Shown here: positions 12,577 through 25,000 of the stretch, in pieces | Position numbering within the stretch: the stretch's first letter is position 1 | Layout of the letters: every line of letters starts with the position of its first letter | From: Daucus carota subsp. sativus | Lineage: Eukaryota > Streptophyta > Magnoliopsida > Apiales > Apiaceae | NCBI RefSeq assembly: GCF_001625215.2 | Contig: NC_030382.2 | Coordinates: 46,341,364 to 46,405,363, forward strand | Reading direction: 5' to 3' | DNA: 64,000 nucleotides | The notes under the pieces: generated by a model | Database searches by the model: none | Seen by the model: only the letters and a program-made list of their open reading frames with translations | What the model was told of the DNA's origin: nothing | Position numbers and translations under genes: made by a program

Positions 12577-12780
12577 CTGTAAATTCATTCCCTCCCCCCT
12601 ACAATTTCCTCTATATCCAGCAGCACAAACCTAACTGCTTCATGTTATGTCTTGCAGTCTCATTCACCAGAAGTTGGAAGGAAACCGGCTCCCAGACAAG
12701 GACAGGAATCTGATAGTGCACGACCTCGTTTGGAATCCTTAGCGAAGAAACAGCTCAAAGTATGTTACAGAAAAGAATAA
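10244..12780 (+). CDS. WVD2-like 7-type microtubule protein, TPX2 core apparently missing
   Basis: WVD2-like (WDL) proteins bind and bundle cortical microtubules through a C-terminal TPX2 domain. Seven exons read in phase: 10244-10312, 10534-10849, 10942-11300, 11448-11506, 11600-11699, 11790-11852 and 12658-12780, about 362 residues. The N-terminal block YESDLEWGKWSCFSQNR, then VQKLSKPGTVAAMKAYFEA, is diagnostic of the WDL7-type clade. The TPX2 region begins (LSSLSFQCDERGARHKE, then KLENKLNMKGKEKAQLQTKS) and resumes with SHSPEVGRKPAP. The segment normally between them, with the basic R-K-x-L-x-F-K-A-x-P-x-P-x-F-Y core, is not in the 805-bp intron 11853-12657 as far as I can read. The usual E-K-R-K-E motif is also eroded. 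The frame may instead splice at AAA|GTATGT (12760) to an unseen last exon. Possibly a decaying or repurposed paralog. Confidence 0.75.
12527..12574. repeat. (AT)24 microsatellite
   Basis: An uninterrupted AT dinucleotide run of 48 bp lies inside the last intron of the WVD2-like gene, about 85 bp before the final acceptor. It is likely polymorphic in length. Confidence 0.95.
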
Positions 12781-13909
12781 ATGAATTCAAATAATCGTCA
12801 GACTGCCAAAGAAAGAATTTGGTGTAGAAGCCTGCTCAAATATTTCACTTTCAGATTATAATGTAAAGAGTGCTATATTTTGCCAATTTCAAGTAAGATA
12901 TCATAGTCCATTCAGACCTTCATAAGTGTTAGTCATAGAACCACAATAGACACTATAAAGATAGGTTGCCAGTGTACAAAATTTGATTATTTCTTTGTGA
13001 GAGACTAATTTTCTTGTTAACTTATTTGTGCAAGCAGCTAGAAAAGAGGTCCATTTATAAGCTCTAGCTTGTTACAGTCACAAAATTCATTGTATTCTTT
13101 GAGCTCCATGTACTTCTCATAATTGGCTCAGAAGGACTAAAGTTTGCCATAGGGCTCTTCAATTAAAATGGATCCAGCCCTTGAAATTACTAAATGCACT
13201 TGATCCAGGAATTTGTTTTCTGATGCTTTGGCTCCTACATTTGGTTCCAGAAGGGTGTTTGACTTGGTGGTTGTCACTCTGTCCCTCTCTTTGCTTAATG
13301 GTGTAGTCTGCTGATTACTGACTTGGATCTGGTCATGGTGATCAGGACATAAGGTTGAAACTGTTATATATGTAACTTAAGTTGAGGCTTATGTTCTCGT
13401 TTATGAGTGAAATGAGGTGGAAGTTGTGAATGAATAGGCCAATAGGGTCAGCTGGGAGCTTAACTTGTGAGAGTCCAAAGTTTAAAGGAAAAAAAAATAC
13501 ACAAAAAACTTGGGAAAGTCCACAACAATCTACATGTTCAATCCATGTTCCACGTCCACGGTCCATCCATTTAGGCTTTAGCTGCTCCAAGAGGATCTCC
13601 CACCGCTCTGGTCCACGTCGAGGGTCTATGCATTTAACTGGGCCAAGAGTATCTCCCAAAGTACAAAATCTTTATCCACAAGTATATCAGCTATATTTAT
13701 ACAATCTTTGGATATCTAAAATGTTATATTTCATATTAAAAATAATAATTTTTATTAAAAAAGATAAAATAATAATCATATATTACTTTTAAAATACAAC
13801 TAATAATTATAGTCAGTATTTTCGGCACAATCTCGTACACATACAACAGATTTTACATACCAATTTAGCCCATCATTTTTAATCAAGATCATTGCACTAC
13901 ACTATCTAC
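12781..13909. other. Intergenic, no gene seen
   Basis: The first part may be 3' UTR or extra intron of the WVD2-like gene. 13430-13660 is more GC-rich and holds complementary open frames on both strands around words such as CCACGTCCACGGTCC and GGTCCACGTCGAGGG. These look like an old repeat, not an exon; no domain is recognisable. Confidence 0.35.
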
Positions 13910-14485
13910 TAGGGCTGTACATTCAATCCGCTCAACCGCATCAACCTCAACAACCACCCGCAACCGATCCGTGTATTATGGATAACCGCACAATGTGGGC
14001 GGTCGCGGATGGATTTTTTAATAACCATTAATTTGCGGTTTGGCTGCGGATTCATTTTTTTTAAAACCGCAAAAAACCAACCGCAACCGCCAACCGCACA
14101 TTATATAAATTTAAATATTTTTATTATATATGTTTATATATTTACATATAGATATTCACATAAATAAAAAAAAGTTACTAAATTAATGAAAATTGGACTC
14201 TTTGAGGAAGGCCCAATATAAATTAGTCAATGTGTCCATGACTATAATTTATTTCATCCTCCAAATGGAAACTTATATCGGAGTATGATAGAACTTCTTT
14301 GTCTAACTATTTTAGCGGTTGAACCGCAACTCAAACCGCAACCAACCGCAATTACGTGGGTGGATTTGGTTGGTTTTTTTTAACCAACGGTTTGGTCGCG
14401 GTTTGAGATTTTAGAAAACCGCAAGTTGCGGTTTGGTTCGGTTATTACCCTCCAATCGAACCAATCCGAACCGCGTACATGCCTA
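13910..14485. mobile_element. Non-autonomous hAT element with intact TSD
   Basis: The ends are TAGGGCTGTACATTC and, inward from the right, TAGGCATGTACGCGG, flanked by the perfect 8-bp repeat CTATCTAC (13902-13909 and 14486-14493). The subterminal 150 bp carry dense AACCGCAACC/GCGGTTTGG words. The end sequence and its internal motif differ from those of the two other hAT elements here. The middle is AT-rich and codes for nothing. Confidence 0.9.
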
Positions 14486-14493
14486 CTATCTAC

Positions 14494-15516
14494 TTCATCC
14501 AATAATAGAAAGAAATCAAATTCTCGCCGTTTCTAATTTAATAATTACACCATTAAATATAATAATTTTTTGAGGGAATATTTATGTTTAGATTATAATG
14601 AACATATATGTAGAGATATCCAACTATTGTTAATTTAGTATTAAAATATTTGTAAGGGGTTCATTAATCATGGAATAGGAAGAAAGGGTTTAATCATATA
14701 TTTTGATTCCTTCTATACATGATTATTATCTAAAGTAATACATTTTCCAAATATAAATTAATATCTACATTCAATGATGTACTAAAATTATTTAGTCCAT
14801 CGAACTTTTTTTTATTTTTATACTAGTCCATCTAACTTTTCAATAAACAACTCAAAAACCTATAACTCAACAGTTCCATTTTACCACACAAAAAATTCAT
14901 ATCAACGATTCCAAATCTTTTAATAATCAAATATGCCCATCGCAATTTACAATATGCAGCACTCCTCACATATAAAATAAAAAATAAAATAAATAATATA
15001 CAGCACAAAACTCATTTCCAATCGGCGCTCACCATAAATCTAGCAATTATCTAGCAGTTACTGTATTCCTTAGTGGTGGTTGAGTCAAAACATGAAAAAT
15101 AACCCATCTTTTTTTCACCCAAAAATTCACTCCTCTCCCAACCAGATATGTATTGTTGCAAGATAATATCACTAGCAGCACCGAAACGAAATGAAATGAA
15201 AAGAGAAATCGAGCAAGAATTATGATAATAATTACGTCAGAGACGAAGACACAAAAGAAGCCGCCCCAATTCCCAGACCCTCTTTATTATCACTTTCATC
15301 ATCCTATCTGCTTCTGTTCTTCTCCTCCTCCTTGCTCTACTGGATAATCATACACTTTTCTTGTATTATTAGGCTTACTTTTTCAATTTGGCTACTTACC
15401 CTTCACCTCATTCTTGATAAAGATTGCATTTTTATTCACTTTCTTCATTATCTTCATCCTCAACTATTAAAAAAGTGTCAAAGATTGAAACTTTGTTCCT
15501 AGAGGAAGGTTGAGGG
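14494..15516. other. AIRP2 upstream region
   Basis: AT-rich to about 15000. From about 15250 the sequence is pyrimidine-rich (CTTCTCCTCCTCC around 15318), as expected of a promoter and leader for the gene starting at 15517. No TATA box is assigned. Confidence 0.35.
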
Positions 15517-17644
15517 ATGGATATGATGTATTACCCACTTGGGAGGTATTCTTGTGGTGACTCTTTGAAGGTCTTGGAGGCTGATATTCAACATGCTAAT
15601 TCTCTGTGAGTTTTTTATAACAAAAACTACTTTTATGATTTTTTTAGACCTTAATTGATTGCATTTAGGTTATATGTTTAAGTGTTTGTGTGTGATCATA
15701 TTGGTTTTGGGTGTCATGTGTGTAAGTTTTGTGATCATGTGACTTTGTTTAACATAGTGATGATTTGATTAAAGAATTATGCAACTCAAATTGGAATTTT
15801 TGTGGTGGCTGTTGATTTTTATGTGTTTGGGGGCAGGAATATGAGAATTGGGAGGACCCTGTGAAGTGTTTAGTGTTTATTTGTTTCGGAAGGGGCTAGC
15901 TCATAGCTTTGTATTTGCTGCTATTTCTGTTGTTAATGCTAAGTCAAGGATGATGATAAATTCTCATGTTTCAACAAGTAGATATGTTGCATTAAGAAGT
16001 TCTTTATGTGAACAGTACTGAGGTTATTATGTTGTAGGGATATGTTGATAGACTGGTAGTGGATGTAGTCATGTATATAAGTTGCGGTGAGTGGTTCTTT
16101 TAGACAGATTGGGGCATGGATCACGAACTTATAACTGTATTGATTACTGAAAGTTGATTGGAGCATCATTCTACAAGATGTATGGAGTCCAGTTTAGTTG
16201 TTCGTTAACCTGACGTATATTTGTCGTGTTATGGTTGAACTAAAATATGTCGTTATATGGCTATAGTTTATCCGTACAATGATTTGTTCTTATTCGGCGA
16301 TTAATTAATACATTTAACTTATATCTTGCGTTGTAGGGCTGCTTCTATTATAGTTTATCCGTACAATGTTTTGTTCTTATTCAGCGATTAATTTATACAT
16401 CTAACTTATATCTTGCGCTGTAGGGCTGCTTCTATTCCAAGAGGAAAAGGCGGTTCTCACCTTCAAATGAAATTAGTGTACAATCACTTGGCACCGCTCC
16501 TCCTCTTTTTGCTCCAGTGGATTGACTGTTCATGCACGTGTCTACTACCGAATTATCTAAATCTTTTCCACGTGCTTGTATATAAGGTTGGTATTATGAT
16601 TTAAACAATCTGCGTACCTTATCTGCAAGTTGACCCTTTTGACATACCTTATATATATTGGCAAATTGACCCTTTCTACATACAAATTATACAATTACAA
16701 GTATAACATAAATTTGCGCAGATCACAGAACGGATAGAATAATACAATGACAAAGGGATGTGTCAATATTTTTATTAAATATTTGAAAAATTGAAAACGA
16801 AAAAAAAGGAGGAAGGGGAATCATGAACTAAATTAGTAACAGCTTGGTAATTTTCTGACGTACATTAGATATGTTTGAAAATATTGCTTGAATATTTTTC
16901 TTATAAAAATTACTTTTCAAACTATTTTGCCTTTTGTAGGTTCAAAGAGATGGAAAACCGAAGATATCTGGACGTGGGAGAAAGGCAACCATTAAAGACT
17001 TCTATGGTTTGTTATATCTAGTTTTAAAGAAACTTAATACTAAAATAGTTTTGTGGAATGTGGTAAATGTAATTGCTCTTGACTGTTTTTGCTTTACTTT
17101 GATGTAAACAATTTCAGCTGTTATATTGCCATCTCTGCGGCGACTCCATAATGACTTGGAGCTAACTAACATTAAGGATGAGAAACCAGAATTGGGAATC
17201 ATTAGCAAGAAGAAACTAGAAGCGGAAACTAGCTTCTCCAATATTGATCTTGAGAGAGAAGATGAATGTGGCATATGTTTGGAGCCTTGTACCAAAATTG
17301 TCTTGCCTAATTGCTGTCATGCGATGTGCATTAACTGCTATCGTGATTGGTAATTAAGTACCTATAATCTGGTATTAGGTTAGATGTATCTTTTACTTCC
17401 GATTCCTAATATGGAAATTCTGACAATTGACAGGAATGCCAGATCAGAATCATGTCCCTTTTGTCGTGGTAGCATAAAGAGAGTCAGGTCAGGAGACTTG
17501 TGGGTTCTCACCTGTGGCAATGACGTGATAGACAATGATACCGTTTCAAAGGAAGACTTGCTGCGCTTTTACCTATACATCAACAGCCTCCCAAAAGATA
17601 TCCCAGATGGTCTTTTCTTCATGTACTATGAATACCTGTTTTGA
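15517..17644 (+). CDS. AIRP2: AIRP2-type RING E3 ubiquitin ligase
   Basis: Cytosolic C3HC4 RING ubiquitin ligase of the ABA-insensitive RING protein 2 family, which in Arabidopsis acts positively in ABA and drought responses. Five exons, 15517-15605, 16424-16586, 16940-17006, 17118-17349 and 17434-17644, give 253 residues. Family landmarks are DSLKVLEADIQHAN near the start, the LLLFLLQWIDC hydrophobic block and FYAVILPSL before an acidic linker. The RING follows: CGICLE, then PNCCHAMCINCYRDW, then SESCPFC, with all eight metal ligands present. The Trp codon of RDW is split by intron 4. The second acceptor of a tandemly duplicated intron end is the productive one (16424). Three in-frame Mets (15517, 15523, 15526) are possible starts. 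The tail MYYEYLF differs from the Arabidopsis protein as I remember it. Confidence 0.92.
16262..16435. repeat. 87-bp tandem duplication spanning a splice acceptor
   Basis: 16262-16348 and 16349-16435 are near-identical copies, differing at a handful of positions. Each contains the end of AIRP2 intron 1, the acceptor TTGTAG or CTGTAG, and the first 12-13 bases of exon 2 (GGCTGCTTCTAT). Only the downstream acceptor leads into the conserved exon. Confidence 0.9.
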
Positions 17645-18110
17645 TTCAAAAGTGGAACGAATGTTGTATAGATAGAACAGCCGACTCATAGGTGTACATA
17701 GAGTCCGGCACAAAAACCTCGTTGTTGTTTCGTGTTAAACTTGTGGGTGGTCAATAAGTATCCAAGCGATACATTGTCATGGTTAATGTCAGTCCTTTTG
17801 TTTCTGGAACTTTGGTTGCTTCTCAGGTTTTCTTTTTACGCAAGTGAGTTTCAACAGTTCTGATCCACAATCGCATCTTTAACGAGGACATACCAGCTTT
17901 CTTTTTTTCTTTTTCTTCAAACGTATTGGGGATCTAGTGTTGAACAAAGATTTTTGGGTAACCACCTAGTTGGAGAAGGTAATGTTTATTGAAAGGTTGC
18001 CATTCTTCAGACCCTGATACGACCATGTTTAAAGTTTGTAGAGATGGTAGATTTGTAACTTCAGAAGTCTTAAATCAGATAACGAAGCTAAATAACTGGT
18101 AAAAAAAATA
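17645..18110. other. AIRP2 3' UTR and intergenic
   Basis: The first 200-300 bp are probably the AIRP2 3' UTR. No other gene is seen before the Stowaway element at 18111. Confidence 0.4.
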
Positions 18111-18324
18111 CTACCTCCATCCCAAATTAAATGTCGCACGTAACTTTAGGTGCATTGACCGTCTATTTCCGAAATTTATTTTTTCTTTTATAAATGAAAA
18201 TTTCATATTTTAATTTTTATTTGCAAAAATAAAATTTTAAAAATAAGTCACGTATCTATGCGGTCAATGAACCTTAAATTGTGTGCCCAAGTTAACGGGG
18301 CTATCTAATTTGGGATGGAAGGAG
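18111..18324. mobile_element. Stowaway-type MITE
   Basis: Left end CTACCTCCATCCCAAATT and right end AATTTGGGATGGAAGGAG are inverted repeats, bounded by TA on both sides (18109-18110 and 18325-18326). The interior forms an imperfect long hairpin. Confidence 0.8.
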
Positions 18325-18446
18325 TACTAACTTGTATGACTGTTGGTAACCTTGAGAATTTCTTTTATTTTTTGTCAATGTTAGTTTTATAGGAGTGATT
18401 CGTTTAGACGCTACCGGATCATGCCTTTAACAAGAGATCTTTGATA

Positions 18447-18596
18447 CTCTTTCCGTCTCAAAATACGTGTCACTTTAACTTTTTTTCACGTAATTTGAGA
18501 TGCAAAAATAATATACTTCTACATATTATTTTTTAAACTTTTTTTTTTTAATAAAAATTTAACCTCAAAGTGGCGTGTATTTTGGGACCGAGGGGA
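18447..18596. mobile_element. Short Stowaway-type MITE
   Basis: Inverted ends, CTCTTTCCGTCTCAAAATAC on the left and GTATTTTGGGACCGAGGGG on the right, with TA next to the left end. The right boundary is fuzzy by a few bases in an ATATA run. It is a second Stowaway copy only about 120 bp from the previous one. Confidence 0.65.
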
Positions 18597-19017
18597 TATA
18601 TAATATTTGCTCCTCCAAATATTCTCATAATGTATTTTCCGCTGAACTTATTTATTTATTTTATATAGTAACAGCATAGTACGGTGTCGTTGAAGCCGGA
18701 CAGAAACCATTGTTATTGAAAGCAGAGGCAAAATTTTGTGTTCCTTGCGGTGCAATTAGCGGATCCATTGTATGTACTATTTTAATTCTTGAGGTAATTC
18801 TGTCTTTTTAAATTAGAAAAACTCCATCTTTTATGTTGTTTATACTTCATATCTCATTAGGGTTTTTCTATCGTTCGTTTCTTGAATTAATTACATCCAT
18901 CAATGCATGCATGTATATAACATGCACATGTCTTTACATGTATATTATTATATATATTAATATGTGTTAATTTATTTCTAAAGAAGTTTGGACTGTTACA
19001 GATTATGAGAGATTAAA
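18597..19017. other. Upstream region of the coiled-coil gene
   Basis: No coding signal. It probably holds the promoter and 5' leader of the gene starting at 19018. The GCATGCATG words near 18905 are low-complexity. Confidence 0.35.
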
Positions 19018-22000
19018 ATGTCAGGAAATTATGATTCTGATGAGTTGGTAGATGCTTCTCCAGAAGATATTTCAGCTGGAGAAACTGATGGTGAGCACAG
19101 CCCTGCCACTCAGGTACCAATTATAATTTTAAATCTTTTTTAGCTTCTATGTTTAGTACTTCTCATGAATCTTGCTCGAATTTGTTACTCGAGACTGCAA
19201 AATCTTATTAAGGTCAGAAATTGAGAATTCGGTTAAATCATGTTTGTTTCCCTGATTTTAATTGTGTGCGCATAAAATAATTTAGCAAGTCCACTTGGTG
19301 CAGGTAGAAGGTATAGACCAGGATAATGGGGTGGATAGAGTACTAGACGGCCAAAATAAAGGAAAAGGTACTGAGGATGGGGGAAAAGATGACATGTTTG
19401 TTGATTGCCCTGATGAACTAGTATCTTATGATGGGAGAGCTAATGTTGCTGATAACAGTAAAGGAATGGAAACGTATGAACCCCATGAAAGGTTTGAGGG
19501 CTATAGCGACATTGGAAAAACCAATTTTAATGAATCAGACAATGGGAAGGATTCGACAGGTGAGCTGGAATCTGTGCGGGCAATGCTTGGAAAAACTGTT
19601 GCTGAGAAAGAAAGCTTTGCACAGGAATACGAGGTCTATGAGCTAAGTCTTGATAGTTCTTTTCTTTTTCTTTTCCCCATTTAATTAAAAAAAATTACAA
19701 TTATTTTTTTGCAGGCAGAAAGAAAATCGGTTATGCAAGGACTTGCTAATCTCCATTATCAGCTCAGTGCTTTGAGCACACAAGGGTCGTTGGTCAATGA
19801 AAATAATGGGGGGTTTATTGACCATTATGACTCAGGCATATGGGTGGGTGAGAAGTCTGTGGTTACTGATGCACAATTGCAGGATATGATATATAATTGT
19901 TCCAAGTTTGTTAAGGATGTTCTGGATGAACGCTCCCAGACTCAAGGCACTCTCAGTGAACTTTACTCGATCCTACACAAGAAAGATTATGAAATTCACG
20001 AGCTCAGTGCTAGAATAAGTGGGTCTTCAGTACAACATGATGCTGAGGCCATTGCAGACAGGGTGTTAAATTGTCTCACGTCAGCGCCTAATCAAGAAGA
20101 ATTGTTGGATAACTCATTCACCCAAAAAATGTTCCATATTGAAAAAAGCATCACATTTTTGATTGAGAAGCATAATAGTTTGCTTTCTGAATCGAATCTA
20201 CTTGGGCAGTGCATAACAAATGTTAGGTCGGATCACATTTTGCAAGATGAGGGGTCAATTTTTCTTTCTGCGCGTGAAGAGCTGTTAGAGCTGAGAAGAA
20301 AAGAAGTAGATTTCACACAGAGAGTAACAGAGTTGGAAGAGAATAACTGGAGAATGAGAGAAGAACTCAAACGGTGTAGTGTCATCATTGATACTGCAAA
20401 TGCAAATATTGAAAAAATTAAAGCAGAGCTTGAACATGAGAAGGCAAGGTGTAATAATACCAAAGAAAAGCTTAATTTAGCCGTAACAAAAGGAAAGGCG
20501 GTGGTCCAGCAACGTGATTCACTGAAACTGTCACTTGCTGATAAGACAAATCAGCTTGAGAGATGTTCTATTGAAATTCAAGAGAAATCTAGTGCTCTGG
20601 AAGCTGCCGAGTTATGTAAGCAAGAGCTGGTTAAGTGTGAAATTTTAGCTGCTTTTCTGCAGGAAGAGCTTTCAGAAAAGACTACCCTTATTGATAACTG
20701 TGAGAGAGTTTTGTTTGAGAGTCATTTGCCCGAGGAACTTAAGTTGGTGGATATTTTAGGGAAAGTGCAATGGCTTACAAATGAGAACAACAAACTCATA
20801 GGCAAGTTGGAACATGTCATTACAACAGAAGCTGCAAATAATGAGATTGAGCGACTTACTGCATTGACATTGGCAGAATCACATGAGAAGCATTGTCTCC
20901 AAGAGGAGCTTGAGAATTTAAGATACAGATACGATAGGATGGTTGAGAAGGAGCATCAGAATTCATTGGAGAAGGATCGAACAGTGAGGCTGTTACACGA
21001 GGCATCTGGAATTGCTATGAACGATGCAGAAGGGCTGCCCAGTGATATGGGATTTATGATTGACCGATTTCTTGGAAAAACAAAAGAGAAAACTTGTGTT
21101 TCTATTGGATCATCTCACGTGGTAAGGGAAATATTTGAAAGAATGCAGAGCCTCTTGTACACGAGGGATCAGGAAGCTATGCTGTTTAAGAAAGTTTTGG
21201 AGGAGGACATAATGACTAGATCAGAGGTGAACCAGTTGGCGAATAAGGTAGAGGTGATTTCGCAAGAACTATGTAATATAAAAGAGGAGAATGAATCTCT
21301 GCAGAATGCTCTTTCATGTTCAGAAGAGAAAGCTTCACTTCTGAGGGAGAAATTATCTATGGCAGTTAAAAAAGGCAAAGGATTGGTTCAAGAGCGAGAA
21401 AATGCTAAGCAGCTTTTGTATACAACAAGAGAAGTTGCACATAATGAGATTGATCGACTTACTGCATTAATGTTAACAGAAATACAAGAAAAAGATTATC
21501 TCAAGGACGAGCTTGAAGATCTATTGTACAAGTACGAAGGAATTGTGGATAGAGAGCATCACATTATGCTAGAAAGGAATCGGCTTGTCAGTATGTTACA
21601 TGAGGCATCTGGAATAGCAATGACTGATTCTGAAGAGCAACAATCTGGAATGGACAATATCATGGACATTTGCTTCCAAAAATTACGAGAAAAAGCCAGA
21701 GTTTCTACTGAGTTTTCTCAGGTGGCCCATGAACTGTTTGATAGGATTCAGAGTCTCTTGTACATTAGGGATCAAGAGGCTATTCTTTTCGAAAATGTTT
21801 TGGAGGAGGACATGCTAGATAGATCTCAGGTGAATAACCTGGCTAATAAAATATTAGTGCTCTCTCAAGAACTACATGATTTGAACGATGAGAAAGATAC
21901 TCTACAGAATAAACTATTACATTCTGAAGAAAGCACCTTTATTTTGCGGGAAAACTTATCCTCGATGGTTAAAGAAAAAGAAAAACTTGTTAAAGAGTGG

Positions 22001-25000
22001 GAGGACATGAAACAGCTTCTGGATAAAACAAGAGAAGCTGCACACAATGAGATTGATCGACTGACTTTATCAATATTCACAGAAACACAAGAAAAGCATT
22101 ATTTCAAAGAAATGTTTGAAACTTCGAAGTACAAGTATGAAGAAAAAGTAGAGAAAGAGCATCAGATTTCATTGGACAAGGGCCGATTGGTCAAGATGTT
22201 GCAGGAAGCATCAGGTATAGCCTTAAATAATCCAGAAGAGATGCAGGCTGACTTGGACTGTATCATTGATCAATGCTTCCAAAAATTAAAGCCACGAGAT
22301 GAATCCTCTGTTCAGTCTTCTCAGGTAGAAAGTGAAATAGCCAAAAGATTTCAATGTGTTTTGTACATAAGAGACTTTGAAGCTATGCTGTTCGAAACAC
22401 TTTTAGAAGAGGAGATGCTAAAGGAATCAGAGGTGAACCAACTAAAATATAAAATAACAGTCATTTCTGAAGAACTGCATAATCTAAAAGATGAGAAAGA
22501 CACTCTAATGAATGATCTTTCACGTTCTGAAGAGAAAGCTGCCCTTCTTAGGGAAAAGTTATCCGTGGCAGTTAAGAAAGGCAAAGGACTGGTTCAAGAA
22601 CGGGAAAACTTGAAAAAAATTCTGGATGAAAAGAATGCATCAATACAGAATATAACTCTTGAATTAGAGCAACTAAAAGTTACTCTAAATGACTACAGGA
22701 ATGCAAACCATAAATTGTCAACTGAGGCTGATTGTGTTCCAAGGTTGGAGATGGATCTCGATGCTATAAAAGAACAGAGAGATCAGCTAGAGCAGTTATT
22801 GTCTGAGAGGAATGGAATGTTACAAAGATTGATTGAATCAATTGAGAGTATCAGACTTCCAGATGGGTCAGCTGTTAAAGAGCCTACAGAAAAGGTGCAA
22901 AGGCTTGCTGGGTATATTAGTGAGTGTGAAGCTGCTAAAGCACAGGCACAACGCGAGTTGGAGATAGTAAAAGAGGAATCTATTACCAAGTCTAATGACT
23001 TAGCTCTTGCTGAGAACCAAATCACTATGATCATTGATGAGAAAGAAGATTTACAAGTTTCCAGAACTGCTGCATTAACGGAGCTCCATAAAGTCAAAGA
23101 GGAGGCGTCTTATCTTAGAAGTGAGCTAGCTGAGGCCCAGAAAACCATAAAATCCCTTGAAGATTCAATATCACAAGTACAGACGAAAATGTCTCTTCTG
23201 GCCGATGAAAATTATACGGCACAAGTTGGTAGGACTAATTTGGAGATTGAGATAGAAAAGCTCAAAGAAGAAGTTGGCTTGCAAGTCCGCAAGCTTGAAG
23301 ATGCATCCATCAGTATAAAGTCATACGAAGAAACAATCTGGAAAGCGGAAAATACAATATCTGCTATTAGTGGTGAAAGGGAAGCTGCTAAACAGGAGAT
23401 TTTAGATCTTAAATCTCAATTGAACTCATGTATGAAAGAGTTGGGTGACAAGCATAATGCTGAGCAAGAAATTGCAGATCTCAAGTCACGGTTAAATGCA
23501 TGCATGCAAGAACTGGCGGGACCCCGTGCCACCAAAAGAATTGGGTCTCATGAGCTCTATGGTCACCTCACTAATCTTCAATGTATTCTGAAGGATGATT
23601 TAATGTTGTGCCTACTGAAGGAAAGCTTTCAAAAGAAATTTGACAGCCTGAAAGATATTGATGACATCCTTAAAGACATAATGGATCATTTCATTGAAAA
23701 GGACGTGAATAAGTGGCAGAATTTACCAAGTTCTGAGGTGAAATGTAATCCTTTTATTATGATCTTATCAGTAACCGTAATGAAAAAGCTTTTATGCACG
23801 ATATGCCTAAGACTTTGTTATGCCTTGAATTTTTTGGATTTTCAATTAAATACAAGCATCAACTTCTAGTAGAACATGGAAGTAAAGTGGAAAAAAGCCC
23901 CTGCTTGAATTATCTGTGTATCTAAGAAGGGCAACACATTTTATAATGACAGCCATCTGGGGTTGTTGAATCTCTAAAAAATCATTATTGAATGCCTCTC
24001 TCCTAATCTTTTTTCATTCTACTTCATAATACCCAATCTTTCTTTTAATTATAATATTTGTGGTTTGATGTAGTCACTGGTTGATCTATTGGTCAATGAC
24101 TCGCTGTAATACTAAACCTACTCATTTTTTTCTTTGTGTGGAGATGACATGTACGAATAACTTGTTAAACGCCAATAAAGGCTATCAGAGCATGTACAAC
24201 TTCCCTGGAGAAGTTGAGAAGTTCCATACCACATATCACATTCTCTCACCCTTGCTTCCTGTAATGTTTGCACAGCATACTTTAGTCTCCAACTATACCG
24301 CGGAGAAAATTCCTCATAGTCTCTGTACAGAACCTTTTAGTTTTTAATCTAAAATTTTCATTCTTTGTAGAACATTTTTGATGAACTTTCCTTTGTGTGC
24401 CTTGTAGGAAGACTCTTTTGCTCTGAATCGATTCACAGATGGTCTTCACAATTTTAAGATCATTGAAATGTTTGATGGAGAGGTGGATACTGCAGATGAT
24501 GACAGTTTTACTCAATGTATTGGAAAAACAGTGGACAATCTCCAGTTTAAAAACAAATTTATCGTCGAAGTATTTGAAAGTTCTTCTTCATTTATGGATA
24601 TGATGATCACATCTTTATCAAAAAAATTAGTAGCAACAAGAGATGAATCTCTTGTTAGATGGGAGCATATTAAATCTTTAAAGCAGGTTATGAACAATAT
24701 GGAAAATAATAAGCAGGCACAAGAAAATGCAATGCAGATGCTGGAGAATAATATTGCAATTTTATTGTCTGCTTGTTGTGATGCAACCCTAGAACTGAAG
24801 TTTAGAGATGAGAATAGTTTGCTAGAATCAGGTTCATTCCCTGGGATTGATGATTTAGATAATAGCCTGTTTTCAGATGTAAGAACAATTAGCACAGATC
24901 CTGAGCATCAGGCCACACTTGTCAGCAGCAAATATATCAAGACTGCTAACGAGCTGTTATCCGGTGCTAAAATTGTTCAGAAACTGATCGAACAGTTACA

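Noticed and set aside
12465-12713. Open frames with long Tyr-Ile repeats
   Set aside because: They are translations of the (AT)24 microsatellite and intron sequence.
13342-13792. Complementary open frames of about 105-120 codons
   Set aside because: They overlap on opposite strands across repeat-like GTCCACG words, with no recognisable protein and no splice context.
20233-23097. Several Ser-rich minus-strand open frames inside the coiled-coil gene
   Set aside because: They are reverse shadows of Glu/Lys-rich coiled-coil codons (CTT/TTC read as Leu/Phe/Ser); no domain or splice logic.
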